A stretch of 64,000 nt of DNA from Cladophialophora immunda (taxonomy: Eukaryota > Ascomycota > Eurotiomycetes > Chaetothyriales > Herpotrichiellaceae). The stretch spans positions 434,001 to 498,000 of the forward strand of contig NW_015622548.1 of the NCBI RefSeq assembly GCF_000835495.1, in the 5' to 3' direction. The notes below the pieces were generated by a model. That model was not told where the DNA came from. It did no database searches and saw only the letters and a program-made list of their open reading frames with translations. The position numbers and the translations under genes were made by a program. Positions 35,717 to 47,113 of the stretch are shown here, in pieces (within the stretch, counting starts at the first letter, position 1; each line of letters begins with the position of its first letter).

Positions 35717-36189
35717 ACGCAGATGTAGCATACGTCTCTTGAGCAATATCTACGGACTCTATGTGTATCACTGCTGATGCACCTTGACTTTGCCCTGGTG
35801 TGCTTGGGAGGGCAAGGCTACATTGGAAGGCCAGAGTTGGTCAGCCTTGCCGGTGTTCCGGACAATCAGTTTATCCGTCAGGCAGAACTGCCAAGAACAT
35901 GTATTGTTACACGACAGCCCGAGCCTCAGCCCAACTTCTTCGGAATCACACATTTCATGATGACAACTCTGTGATCCTTGATCATTCCTTCGCAATGAAG
36001 CCATATCAGGCGGACGTGTTCTTTCCTGTAGTTTCTGCTGTGACAACCATACGCCGGACCGCTACTCCCTTGTTTCTGTCACTGTCAAGCCTACTTGCTC
36101 CTTCGTCACTGCCTTTACTTATTTAGCTACTCTCTAGTCCTCTGTCCGTCGGCTCATCGGCTCTTTGTAGACGCTATTGTCAATCCATC
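35717..36189. promoter_or_regulatory. Promoter region of DCL2
   Basis: 473 bases between the EF-hand gene stop and the DCL2 start, same strand. CT-rich near the DCL2 start. Overlapping small frames are not convincing. Confidence 0.5.
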
Positions 36190-39100
36190 ATGGACCTAGA
36201 CCCAGAAGACATTTGGTCGGATACCTCTGAGGAGGGAGAAGTCCAGTCTGACCCGCCGCTTTCGTCCCGCGCCTACCAGATTGAGATGTTCAACCATAGC
36301 ATGAAGGAAAACATTATTGCTGTTGTAAGACGCTCGACCTTCCAAATGCTTATTGTCTACTGACAATCGTACAGATGGGTACTGGTAGTGGCAAAACACA
36401 GATGTAAGAGCTTCTCGCTCTCTTTCTGTTACCCCTTTTCTCCCATCAGGACCATCCCCTGACACATGAATACTTGCTTCGCGGAAATTGAACTTTTGGG
36501 CTCATCGTTACCGATAGTGCCAAGCTGCGAATAGAAGCGGAACTCGAGCGTTCCCCAGGCAAGGTCCGTGTCTCCCACATCTCCGCTACTCTCCATGTGC
36601 TTACAATCTTTGTCAGTTGGTATGGTTCACTGCTCCCAGTGTGGTCCTAGCGTATCAGCAATACCGCTTCCTTTCGCAACAGCTACCAGCCTTCCAATTC
36701 AGGCTGATTACCGGCATGGACAGCCCTGATTATTGGACCACCAAGGACGTTTGGGACCAAGTCCTCCACAATATTCATGTTGTTGTCTCTACACCCGCCA
36801 TCCTGAAACAAGCCCTCAATTACGGCTTCATTTCCCTGGCTGGCATTTCGTTGCTTGTTTTCGACGAAGCTCATCATGGTATCAAGAACGCTGAACAGAA
36901 CCAAATCATGCAACTTCACTATCACCCTTACAATATAACGGGGTCTGACTTCGAACTGCCTCATATTCTCGGTCTGTCCGCGAGTCCAGTTGTGAGGAAT
37001 ACAGTGACAGAAAAGACCGTCTTGGAGCAGAATCTGCACGCGATTTGCAAGACTCCGTTGCAGCAGTTGGATGAATACACAGCTTTCGTAAACATGCCAG
37101 ACCTGATGATACTGACATATAGCCCTGCTCAGGAGACTCCCTCCAATTTGCAGGCCGCTTTAGCCGGAATTGTCTCTAGCATCCATGTACATGACGACCC
37201 GGTTATGGACACTCTTCGCGCAAGAGATGATCGAGAAGCGCACAGGCAGCTTGAGAAGATCCTGAAAAAGAACTGCACGCCGGCTATGAGAGAATTGCAA
37301 TCACTTGAACGGTCGAGCAAAGACATACAAGAAAGCCTGGGAAACTGGGCCTGCGACACTTTCATCAAGAATTGTGCTCAGAAGATTGAAATTCGAGAAT
37401 TTCACGTGCCTGACCATGCAGTCATGGACTCATCTCCTGGTGAAGACTACCGTTTTGTACAATCCTGCCTCCGGCCTCTCCATGAACAGATATTGTGCAA
37501 TAGCTTGTCCATGTCCGCAGTGCATAACATTTCACCAAAGGTCCAAATTCTGCTTGGCTTCCTCCAAGAGCAACATTGTCCAGACCTCAGATGTCTTATT
37601 TTTGTGAAAGCTAGGAATACAGCTTGGGTACTGACTGAGATTCTCAACAATCATCCACTGACAAAAGACTCCTACAAAGCCCTTTCCTTTGTCGGCGTCA
37701 GCATTCCATCTCACCGGCGCATATTTGACTTTGCAGAATTAGCCCTTCAGCACGACAACCTTGAAAGATTTCGAAGAGGGGAGCTCAATGTATGTGTGGC
37801 AACTTCAGTGCTCGAGGAAGGTATCGACGTGCCTGCCATGAACCTGGTAATATGCTTCGATGAACGACCAAACTTTCGAAGTTTCATCCAAAGTCGAGGC
37901 AGGGCTCGGCAAAAAGGCTCAAGATTCGTGCTCTTTCAAGAGGCCGCCGCTAAGCTACAGCAATGGCAAGCCCTAGAGGACGAGATGAGGCAGGAGTGTG
38001 AGGACTCTCTTCGAGGCCTGGAAGAGCGGGAGCGCATCGAGAACATAGATGAATCTGAGGCAGAAATCTTTAGGGTTGAGTCTACCGGGTACGTCATAAG
38101 ATCGGACTTGACGATCTCGCTGGTGATCTCGTGGTCTGTTCGAGGTCTATCTGCTAATGAACACAGGGCCACATTGACTTACAACGGATCAAGGCAACTT
38201 CTGAGTCGATTTTGCGCAAAGCTACCCAGGACGGATGAATGCGAACAGCCGTGTCCCATATTCTACATCCAAGGGGATATCGGCGTCGACGTGGTGGCGA
38301 CAGTGTGCCTTCCCAGTTCTCTCCCCCCGAGCTTGCAAAAGGCAGAGTCAAAGTTTCGCTGGCGAACAGAGAAAAAGGCGAAGCAAGATGCTGCCTTCCA
38401 GGCTTATCTGGCCCTTTACAAGGCCGGACTTGTGACGGAATATCTGTTACCTCCAGAATGGCCAAAGGAAACAGACACCGATCGGTCAGTCGAAACGAGA
38501 GACAGCGAGTACGATGTGCGGAGTCAATACGACCCTTGGCCAATGGTTATGGAACAATGGACAACCTCCGGTAGAGTTTTTGCTCATCGTCTTCAAGTCG
38601 AAGCCACCGATTGCACCTATCCTCCTATGCTCCTGCTTCTCCCTCGAAAACTCTCCAGCCTGGCTTTTCCGCTTTTCACTACGCCATCCAGCTGGACGCA
38701 AGTTCGCGTGGACACCGGGAAGGAGATATACGATTTCCCCACAGACCTGGGACGGGACATAAGTTTTCTTCTCCTGGACACGATACTTGGGAGAAGACTA
38801 CAAGGCCTTGACAAGGAACAGCTCCCTTTCCTTCTCGTCCCCGACCTGGATATGCCGTCGCTGCGAGAATGGTATCAGATGGCATCTAGCAACACATCGA
38901 TGAGGCACTTTCTTGAAACATGTTCCATCAACGACAAGCAATGTCTTGTAAGGTCCAAGCATCATCCTGTTCCTCGCGTATGGCAGCCCGTCTTATTACA
39001 AACAAGTGCCACCCACCATGGACAGCAGCTCGAAAGAACGGATAGCATCACCGAAATCGTCGTTACGAAACTTCCCAAGAGGCTAGACTATCTAATCTGT

Positions 39101-40777
39101 CCACGAGATCCCCTACCGACAGGTTCTGATACATCAAAGGTCTTGCCTGTGGAGGATTGTTCGGTATTGGGATTACCCGCAGAGTACGGGCGGTTAATGC
39201 TACTCGTCCCATCGATTACGCACATGCTCGAAGTTGCTTTACGCACTACGGAAGCGTGCCGAGGGCCTTTGCTCAGCCTTGGCTTTGACAATCTCGATCT
39301 CGTGTCTGAAGCAATAACAACTCCACGGGCCGGTAGTCGACACTGTGAGCGGCTCGAGTTCCTCGGAGACAATATACTGAAGTTTTACTCTTCGCTCCAA
39401 GTTTTTGTCGACTATCCGCACCATCCGGAAAGCCTGCTCAGTCTGTACCGGGCGAGAGTCGTCAACAATGCGCGGCTGCAGCGAGCGACTCGGGCTCTGG
39501 GACTGGACCAGTATCTCACTCGAGTTCCTTTTGCGGGCTACCAATGGTCAATTGGCGTCCGTGACTCGAAAGTACGGGCTAAGAAGCCACCACAGAATCG
39601 GTTATCGTCGAAAACATTGGCGGATGTGGTCGAAGCAATAATCGGGGCTGCAAGTCTTACTGGCCTCAGAGCAGAAGACAAGGAAGCCAAGATTCTTTCA
39701 GTATTACGGCTGTTCATTGATGAGGTCTCGTGGAAGCCTTTGTCGGAGAACATCGCCAAATTCCAGCCCCCAAACACCCCTTCAAGTCACAGACATGAGG
39801 CATTGAAGTCTGTCGAGGCACTAATTGGTTACACCTTTGCGTGCCATGCTCTCCTGGCACAGGCTCTAACTCAGTCGAGTCTTGGTGGCGATGGTATCTC
39901 GTCGTACGAGCGGCTTGAGTTCCTAGGCGACGCTGTCCTCGACCACATCGTGAAGCCGAAGCTTTTTCACAGTTCCCTCCAACTCGACCCGGGTCAGATG
40001 ACAAGTCGCTGTCACGCCCTGGTCAGCCATGTAACGTTAGCGTTCTTCGCCCTCCAGGCTTCAGTTACCCGCTGCACATATGTCGTGCAGACGGACCTCG
40101 ACACGAAACAAACGGTGAGTAGGGAGGAAGCCGAGACCGTCTACCTCCCCGACCACATCAAACGAATCGGCAACCACCGGTCTCCCTTGGAGCGACGCGC
40201 CACTCTGGCAGCCTACGAGGAAGTGTGGTCCTCGGTTCTCGCGAGCTTTGAAACCGGCAAGAAATTCCCCTGGAGCGCGCTCTCGCGCCTGGGAGCACCG
40301 AAATGCTACTCGGACATCATGGAATCTATCCTTGGAGCGGTCTTCCTTGATTCAGGCGGAGACTTGACGGCTTGCGAAGCGGTGCTCGAGAAAATGGGGT
40401 ATATGAAACTGGTGCACCGGCTTGTAACGGACAAGGAGATTGACGTGCGGCATCCCGTAGCGCGACTCGGCGAAGTTTTCAACAAATTTGACCTCGTAGC
40501 GCAGGAGAGGAAGAAGTCGGCCATGGGCGATTCCGGGAGGAGAAGCTGGCGGTGTAAAGTCATGGTCAAGGGGGAGAGGATCGCGTTTGTCAAGGGCGCG
40601 GCCTGTAAGGAGGAGGCGACGTGTCGTGCGGCGGAGAAGGCATTGGAGGTGGAGTGTCGCAAGCGGAAGAGGCGGCCCAGCGAGCAGCTGTCTGAGAATG
40701 GAGCGGAAGAGCAGCAACGGGAGGAGGGGGAGGAGGAAGAGGGAGGCCGACAGCGCGATGAAGATGTGTCTGATTAG
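36190..40777 (+). CDS. DCL2: Dicer-like protein 2
   Basis: Four exons: 36190-36324, 36375-36403, 36518-36563 and 36617-40777; 1,456 residues. It cuts long double-stranded RNA into small RNAs for RNA silencing and antiviral defence. The helicase has Walker A MGTGSGKTQ on its own 29-base exon (about 46-54), the DEAH box LLVFDEAHH (near 153-157), LSASP, and motif VI QSRGRARQKGSRF (about 495). The Dicer dimerisation domain spans about 585-680. RNase IIIa has ERLEFLGDNILKF (near 980) with DVVEAIIGAA. RNase IIIb has ERLEFLGDAVLDHI (near 1168) with DIMESILGAVFLDSGGD. There is no PAZ domain, as usual for fungal DCL2. A short double-stranded-RNA-binding-like segment and a Glu/Arg-rich tail end the protein. 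Confidence 0.93.
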
Positions 40778-41493
40778 CTAGCTACGAACAGGAGTGAGAA
40801 GACCACGTGGTCGCCGGCCGGATGTCGGATGCGCTTTGTTTGGCAGGGAAAGGGAATACCCAAGGGCGATGCGGTGGGATTAATGATATCGACGACCTCT
40901 TATGATCAGTCATGACGGCAGCGGTCTTGTGTAACGGAATATCATGATGGCAAACCAGGAACGTAACTGGTAGTAGATACCTACTTACTGAGTGACCCTC
41001 GCTTGGAATCAGAGATGTAGGGCCTTACGTTTAAATGCTCGTGATTGAATTTCGACACTGCCAGAGACAACGAGCCACCGCTACTGTGGATGGAGGCACA
41101 GGACCCAAGGTTTCTTCGTATGTCATGTAGCCCTCCCTAATGATTCACATTCCGGCATTTGTTGCTGGTTGTTGATCGCGTGTCTCTTCTCTCGTTCAGT
41201 ATCGCCGGTTGAGTACCAGGCCACTGCCATTCTTGTTAAAACCCGCCAAACCATGGCCATGAATGACGCCAGCAAAACGGCCCCCGCAGCTTGAAAACAT
41301 CTCGCATTCCTTTTTTTTTTATCATACATGGACATCCTCCCGGGCGAACACGGGTGGAGCATATGCAGCAAACCCGGGAGGATTTAGCAAGAGATATAGG
41401 TCGTTTTTCGATTCTCTGAGCGACCCGTTGATAACCTTCGCTGCACTTATGAACTGGAGCCTCCTTCCCATGGTTTTCTTGTGTGTCTCGCGC
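40778..41493. other. Convergent spacer, DCL2 / RFC5
   Basis: 716 bases between convergent stops. Minor open frames only; nothing recognised. Confidence 0.5.
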
Positions 41494-42643
41494 TCAAAAG
41501 TCCATGCCCACGAGATATCCCTCGAAGATGCGCATGAACTTTGCGACAAAGGCCTCGAGGTGGAAGATGACCTTGCTGCCCAGGCGGACGCGGTGCTCGT
41601 AGAAGGCGGCCCAGCGGACGACGTCGGCCTTGAGCTCGTCGCCGACCTCGGGCTGCGCGACCAGCTTCCAGGCCAGGGTCTTGAGGATCAGCGTGGCCGG
41701 GATGCAGTGGGTGAGCAGGTCGTAGAGCTTGGCGCGCGTCGCGAGGATCATCTGCGGCGTGCGCTCGCGCACAATGTCGCGCGCGACCTGCTCGATCAGC
41801 AGCTCCCAGTCCGGCGGCGGGATGGGCGTTTTGTCGCTGGGCTCCGGGTGCTGAGCGTAGACGGCCTCGAGCATCAGCAGGGCCTTGCGTAGGTTGCGGC
41901 CCGACTCGCGGGCGATGCGCGCGTTGAGCGCCGGGACGAGCTTCCAGTTCTCCCTCTTGCCCGCCGTGACCAGGGCGTCGCAGATCTCGGCTTCCGTCGG
42001 CGCCGCGACCCGGACGAGCAGCGTGCGGCTGCGGATGGGCGCGATGATGCCCGCCGTGCTGGTGGCCACCAGGATCAGGCGCACGTTGGCGCTGTACTTC
42101 TCCATGGTCCGCCGCAGCGCCGCCTGCGCGTCGCGGCTGAGCCCGTCCGCCTCGTTGATGACCACGACCTTGAACCGCTGCCGCGCCCCGAGGTCGATCT
42201 GCTGCGTCTGCGCCACCTCCTTGAGCAGGTCCTGGATCACCACCCGGTCGTACGAGCCCACGTCGCTGGGCGTGATCTCGAGGTGGTACACCGACGACAC
42301 AATGTTGAACTCCAGCTTGCGGTTCGAGCTCGTCGTGAACAGCCGCGCGTCGATCTTGATCTTCTCTGCCCCACTGCCGTACAGCGCCCGCAGCGTCGCG
42401 AGCACTCGTGTCTTTTTGCCCGCGCCCGACGGCCCGTAGAAGAGGAGGTGGGGGAAATCGGCCGACGAAGCCTGGCTTGGTGGTTAGCATTTGTTGCATC
42501 GCTTCTGAGCGGGCTTTAGGTTGGATTGCTGCTCAACGAGATGGAAGAGAGTTTACCAAGGCTGCTAAACGGTCTGAGAGGTCTTTGTGGTATGTGAGAG
42601 TCTCGAGAGACCGAGGCCGGAGTCTGTCGACCAGGAGCGCCAT
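41494..42643 (-). CDS. RFC5: Replication factor C subunit 5
   Basis: Two exons, 42557-42643 and 41494-42471; 354 residues, the same length as yeast Rfc5. The start MALLVDRLRPRSLETLTYHK matches the RFC box 1 region. It is one of the small clamp-loader subunits that open PCNA at primer ends. Visible motifs are Walker A GPSGAGKKT (about 42-50) and Walker B-like NEADGL (about 135), the NEAD variant typical of this non-hydrolysing subunit. The sensor region reads IRSRTL where the usual SRC cysteine is replaced by threonine, again consistent with Rfc5. The gene is much more GC-rich at third codon positions than neighbouring DCL2. Confidence 0.94.
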
Positions 42644-43081
42644 GGCTGGATGGTTGGTTGATGGGAAGTTGTAAAGAACCGGTGGTCTCGGTGGAGGTGT
42701 TGAAATGGTGCGGCGATTTCAAAATTCGGAGAGACGCGTCGGGGGCGCGTAAAGTGGTTTGCGTGACGTCAATTACTCAAGTGAGCGCAGCTGCCTTGAC
42801 CTGAACGGATGCCACCAGCGCAAGGCTGTGAACGAGCCAAACAGCCAGACGACGACTGGTAGTACCGGGATTTAGTCTTCTTCATTTAGTCTTCTTCAAG
42901 AAGCAGCAAGGGGCATCGTTGGGTAATTCTAAGTGGATCTCATGAGAGACGTAGGAGAGTCAGGGTGAAAGATATCGCTGGAAGCCACATGTCTGACTAG
43001 ACATACTCCCAATACCATCCGAGAATGACAAGCGCCGCACAGTCTTGAGCGATGCCCTTGACTGCGCTTCAACGATGTCCC
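42644..43081. other. Promoter of RFC5 and 3' flank of the next gene
   Basis: 438 bases. Holds the 14-base direct duplication listed separately. No coding signal. Confidence 0.5.
42871..42898. repeat. Perfect 14-base tandem duplication
   Basis: TTTAGTCTTCTTCA occurs twice in direct succession about 230 bases upstream of the RFC5 start. A recent slippage event is likely; a duplicated regulatory site is possible but unsupported. Confidence 0.75.
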
Positions 43082-44158
43082 CTACACAGTGTGTTCCCGT
43101 CGATATCTCCGTCCGGCTCTGGGGGGAATTGCCGCTCTCCGTCGACCGATACTCAGATTGAGCTCTTGGATAACTCTCTCGTCAGCTGGTTGCATGCCTG
43201 GTGCCTCTGAATCCCCCATTGATGCCTTGACTATCTCGCCGAGATGCTCTGCTTCAAATATTTCCTCCAGCACCTGTGGAGACCTCCGTATCCTTCTCAT
43301 CAGCGGCCGCATGTGATCCACTCTAATGTCTTTCATGGTGTTCATCCATCTGGCGTAGAGGTGCAGCAGCGTCATCAGAGTGTCATAAAGGCCATTAACC
43401 GCCTCCTGCACATCGCTATCAACGTCTTCCATGCCTAGAAGCTGCAGAAAGGGGTGATAAACATAGCAATCAAAGATATGTGTCAGATCTTCCAACATCG
43501 TCTGCTCTGTCCGGCAGGGCAAGGCTGCGTACCTGCATTGCGATCAGCATCTCGAGACATGTTTGTCAAAGCCTGGTACTCACCATGCAATAAGTACGGC
43601 GCGTTGTCGATAGATGCACCAAAGATCTTGCTCTGAAGGCTCAGCGGTAAATGGAGCCCGCGTCTTGACAAAGTCGACGTTGTTGATATTGTCCGTGACA
43701 TTGTCAACTGATTGCTGAAGCCGAGCAGCCAACAACCGGATCTGCTCGAGTATCTTTTGTTTGTTGCATGCGGCGTAACCCCCAGGATGATCACCTTTGG
43801 TAGGCCCCAATAACGAACCCAGCCCAGCTACATCTTGTGCAAGGCTCTCGAACGCTTCCTTGCATGTCACCGGGAGATCAGCCACGGCGAGTTGTTCGAG
43901 GAAGAGTTCTAATGTCGGAAACTCCAATGCCGCAGCAGAGCATAGGCTTGGCCGAAGCGGTGTGGTGTGGGCGGTGGAAACCGAGTCGTTCGAGACGGGG
44001 GTATCATCGTGGTCTGTGGCGTTTGAACATGGCGACGAGAAATGCTCGCTGATTGCAGAGCTTGCGACGCCATCTCCCGTCGTGTCAAAGTTAATGTCCG
44101 GATACCGGTCGAACAGTGCAGAGAGGTCAGTCTCTATAGCGTCAGCAGAATTCGCCAT
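43082..44158 (-). CDS. Hypothetical protein
   Basis: Two exons, 43584-44158 and 43082-43532; 341 residues, starting at the ATG at 44158 (the frame extends upstream only through a TTG). I do not recognise the family. The first third is acidic and polar. From about residue 95 the protein is alpha-helical and Leu-rich (LEFPTLELFLEQLAVADLPV), continuing through the spliced AVLIAWYAALPCRTEQTMLE to a basic C-terminus (RAGRRYRREH). The helical C-terminal part resembles the regulatory region of fungal transcription factors lacking a DNA-binding finger, but this is only an impression. No signal peptide or membrane span. The 51-base intron joins the two frames cleanly. Confidence 0.65.
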
Positions 44159-44757
44159 CGAAGACGAAGACCAAGGATCGATCGCAAGAGAGATGCTTGA
44201 GGTGCAGTTGAGTCGACTTCTTCGGACCTTGGACAGAGGACGCCGAAACGCAATCACCAAAGGAAGCAGCAATCAGGCCGAGAAACGTTGAGCAGGCTCA
44301 GTTCACACCATAACATGGAAAGCAAAGCAAGAACAAGAGAAACATGGGAACTGGCGTCTGGTTGCATCGTGATGGCTCATGGTGTTTATTCACTGCCTCA
44401 CCCGGATCCAGCTCCATCAAGAGTCACCGAGTCAAGGCGATTAATCACCCATGGCAGACATGCTCTGACAGCATTGGACACTTATATCATGAATTTACCA
44501 AAGGTTTCCCGTCGCAGGCCATGGACTGGGCGAGCTTTGAGGGGAGCCTTCGGCCTGACAAGCCGCCTGTTGAAATCGAAGACATGACGCCCACGGATTT
44601 CCGAGGCGGAATGCTGTTGCTCTTCGCGCACTGACTGATTGGCACTTCACTGAAACAGATGTGACAACTCAAAGTTGGGCGATGGTGAGATAGTGATAAG
44701 CATTCAGTAGTTAGATTACACAGAGAGGGCCATCAACCAGGGTACCAAGGCCGATGG
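44159..44757. other. Spacer between two minus-strand genes
   Basis: 599 bases with the promoter of the gene starting at 44158 and the 3' flank of the RING-CH gene. A plus-strand frame at 44344-44634 is discussed under rejected items. Confidence 0.45.
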
Positions 44758-45843
44758 CTAGAGCCCTCTGAATGACCAGCCCTGTCTCTGAGCGTCGTCC
44801 AATGCAGAACTGTATCCACTGGACTCCCAAGTCCCAGGCATGACACCTGGTTCGACGGGAAGGGCATCAGTCTCCTTTACTTTGGTGGTGTCTTCGTCCT
44901 GGCCTGCTTGCAGATTGTCATCCTCTCGGGGACCTGCCTCAGAACTGGCCGTGTCCGGATGGGTGTTTTCAAATCTGAACCCTGGCGGCGGTTTAATGTC
45001 GTCATCATCCCCAGGAAGCTGCGTGTCAACGATGTTGTTCCCGATGCGTTGGAGTGATTTGCCAATGATGGCTTGCACCCACTGGTAGAAGAAATACGAC
45101 GCCGACAGAATTCCCATAGCCACCACAATCCAGCTGATGTTCACAGCGCGGTCCCGACCAGTAGCAGATCTCCCGGAAACCCTGCCAGTAACGAGTCCAG
45201 TATTTCTGAGATTCCACCATTGGAAAGGATTGAGGATCATGGTCCTCAAGAAGCTCAGCACGCCCATCGAAACCAGCCCCTTTATGAAATGTTGAGCCCA
45301 GCCTGACAGGCTTCCTTTTGAGTCGTTGACATCGACGGCTTGCCACACATCCTCATGGCCCACGATTGTCTCGTATGGATCGGTGTAGAGATTGAGGATA
45401 GGATCTGCAATGAACCCGAGGAGGAACACAAACACTAGCATGACCAACGCCGTCAAAACCCCCGAAGCGGTTTTGCTGCCGAGATACTTCTGGATGGTGA
45501 GTCTGTTGAAGTTGAACTGATACCCACATTCGTGGCATTTCCAAAGCGAGCCGGGCCGAACGCCTTCTGTCCTAGACCGCCTCAGACACAGCTCGTGTAT
45601 GTACCGCATGCCTCCTCTGCAATGGCATGGCTTGATCAGCCGGCCGTATTCATCTTCATTTTTGTATTCAACCACGGGATGTTGAAAGGCCGGAGGGAGA
45701 CCGGGAGGGTAGAGGGTCACCGTGGCTGGTACCTCCTCAAGACAGAGTCGACAGGTTCGTGTGGGATATGACCACGACTGGGAGGGTTCAGGTGCATCTC
45801 CATGCGGGGGATCATGTTTCGGAGGATCTTCTGTAGAGGCCAT
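44758..45843 (-). CDS. RING-CH (MARCH-type) membrane E3 ubiquitin ligase
   Basis: A single exon of 361 residues; the first ATG is at 45843. The N-terminal variant RING has the C4HC3 pattern: CRLC, then CHCRGGMRYIHELCL, then WKCHECGY. This is the hallmark of MARCH/Doa10-like ligases that transfer ubiquitin to membrane proteins. At least two, probably three, hydrophobic segments follow: GVLTALVMLVFVFLLGFIAD, FIKGLVSMGVLSFLRTMI and SWIVVAMGILSASYFFYQWV. The C-terminal ~100 residues are acidic and disordered, probably cytosolic. It is divergent from the TauD gene and is the last clearly housekeeping-type gene before the accessory block. Confidence 0.88.
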   Translation of the reverse strand: MASTEDPPKHDPPHGDAPEPSQSWSYPTRTCRLCLEEVPATVTLYPPGLPPAFQHPVVEYKNEDEYGRLIKPCHCRGGMRYIHELCLRRSRTEGVRPGSLWKCHECGYQFNFNRLTIQKYLGSKTASGVLTALVMLVFVFLLGFIADPILNLYTDPYETIVGHEDVWQAVDVNDSKGSLSGWAQHFIKGLVSMGVLSFLRTMILNPFQWWNLRNTGLVTGRVSGRSATGRDRAVNISWIVVAMGILSASYFFYQWVQAIIGKSLQRIGNNIVDTQLPGDDDDIKPPPGFRFENTHPDTASSEAGPREDDNLQAGQDEDTTKVKETDALPVEPGVMPGTWESSGYSSALDDAQRQGWSFRGL

Positions 45844-47113
45844 GTTGTAAGTAGACGTAGAGAGTGGGTGCCTATTGCCAGCCAATGCCTCCGTGACGGT
45901 TACTTCAACTCCAGCAACTTGGTAGTACCATCATCGGGGGACGAAATTCAGCAGGGGTGCAGAAATATAAAGCGAAAACTCGAGGGATCGGCTGTATGAA
46001 TCACAGCCTTAGGAGCATCTCATGGGCAGTGCTGGCTATGAGTAGCTCAGCACTGCCTGTGCAGGATCGAGAGTAGTAAATAGCATGTAGCTATGGCACG
46101 AAATGAGAGAGAATGATGAGCGACGGGTCCAGATGCTGTGCGTTTTGACATTCTGTGTGCCGTTTCAAATGACGAAGTTTTTCTCACTTCCCGAGGCCAT
46201 CGGCCAATATCAACGCCGATGCAGGTTCTAGTGTGGTAATCCACGTGACCCCTTCGTACCTCAGCCAATCGCGTCGCCTGGGTCGATCAGCTAATCAAAT
46301 CCTTGCCGCTCCTTGATCAAGCATTCTTCTTCACTCCACGTCTCTGTGTTCGTACCTTACCATGAACAATGTTGCCGATGGCACAGAGCGAAGTCGAAAA
46401 CCATGTCAACACTGACACCAGCCTAATTCAGGAGCTTCTGATTGTCAGCGACTATGATTTATGTGTCTGGAATCAAATACATATATGAACTCATCCAGCC
46501 CCGAACCGGTCACCCCTGACTGCTTGTTCGCATGGAGACAAGGAGCTTTGAAGGGCTGCCGGAGCGAATGTGGGCCAGTTACTGCACTGTCTAGGACTGA
46601 GTATATTGAGACAGCAACTGCGGGACAAGGAAGGTGAGACGCCTGACAGCCACACGCTTGCGCCTGGGGGTCTCCGCGACAAGCAAAGGAATGTCATGAT
46701 GGTTTCAATAAACCAGGACTTGGTTAATATGGCATTGCTTGTTACGGAAACTTCACAAACGCTTGAAATGCCATATCAGTCTTCTGCCACAGAATCGAAA
46801 CCAATCCCCTGCACCAACTGCCTTTTCTTTTAGTCGTTTCGACTACTGCTCAGTGAAGACGGGTGAGCATTCGAGACCCTACCGCTTGTTACCCCCACCG
46901 ACGGAGAAGCACCAGGTTTCCTTAATGAACGATGGCTCGTTCAGCCAAAACAAATCAGGCGCCGATACCAGCTCCTCAACGATTGCTCTCTCCCCACCCC
47001 CGCCCCCCCGCGCCATCAAAGATACAAATAGCACAAATATGACCTTAGACCAGAATCACATCCTTCGGGTCCAATCTGGCAAACGTCTTCTGTTGACGGA
47101 GAAATCAAACACA
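45844..47113. promoter_or_regulatory. Divergent intergenic region at the edge of the accessory block
   Basis: 1.27 kb between the RING-CH gene (minus) and the dioxygenase (plus). A CCAAT pentamer lies at 46265-46269. In-frame ATGs at 46925 and 47039 could extend the dioxygenase upstream. Nothing else coding is recognisable. Confidence 0.45.

Noticed and set aside
41447..42499. Minus-strand frame of 350 codons
   Set aside because: Out-of-frame shadow of RFC5, Arg/Ala/Gly-rich, caused by the gene's high GC. The RFC5 frame has the Walker motifs.
44344..44634. Plus-strand frame of 96 codons ending RGGMLLLFAH
   Set aside because: It reads somewhat protein-like, but there is no domain, no splice-consistent extension and no supporting context. 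Left unannotated rather than called a gene.
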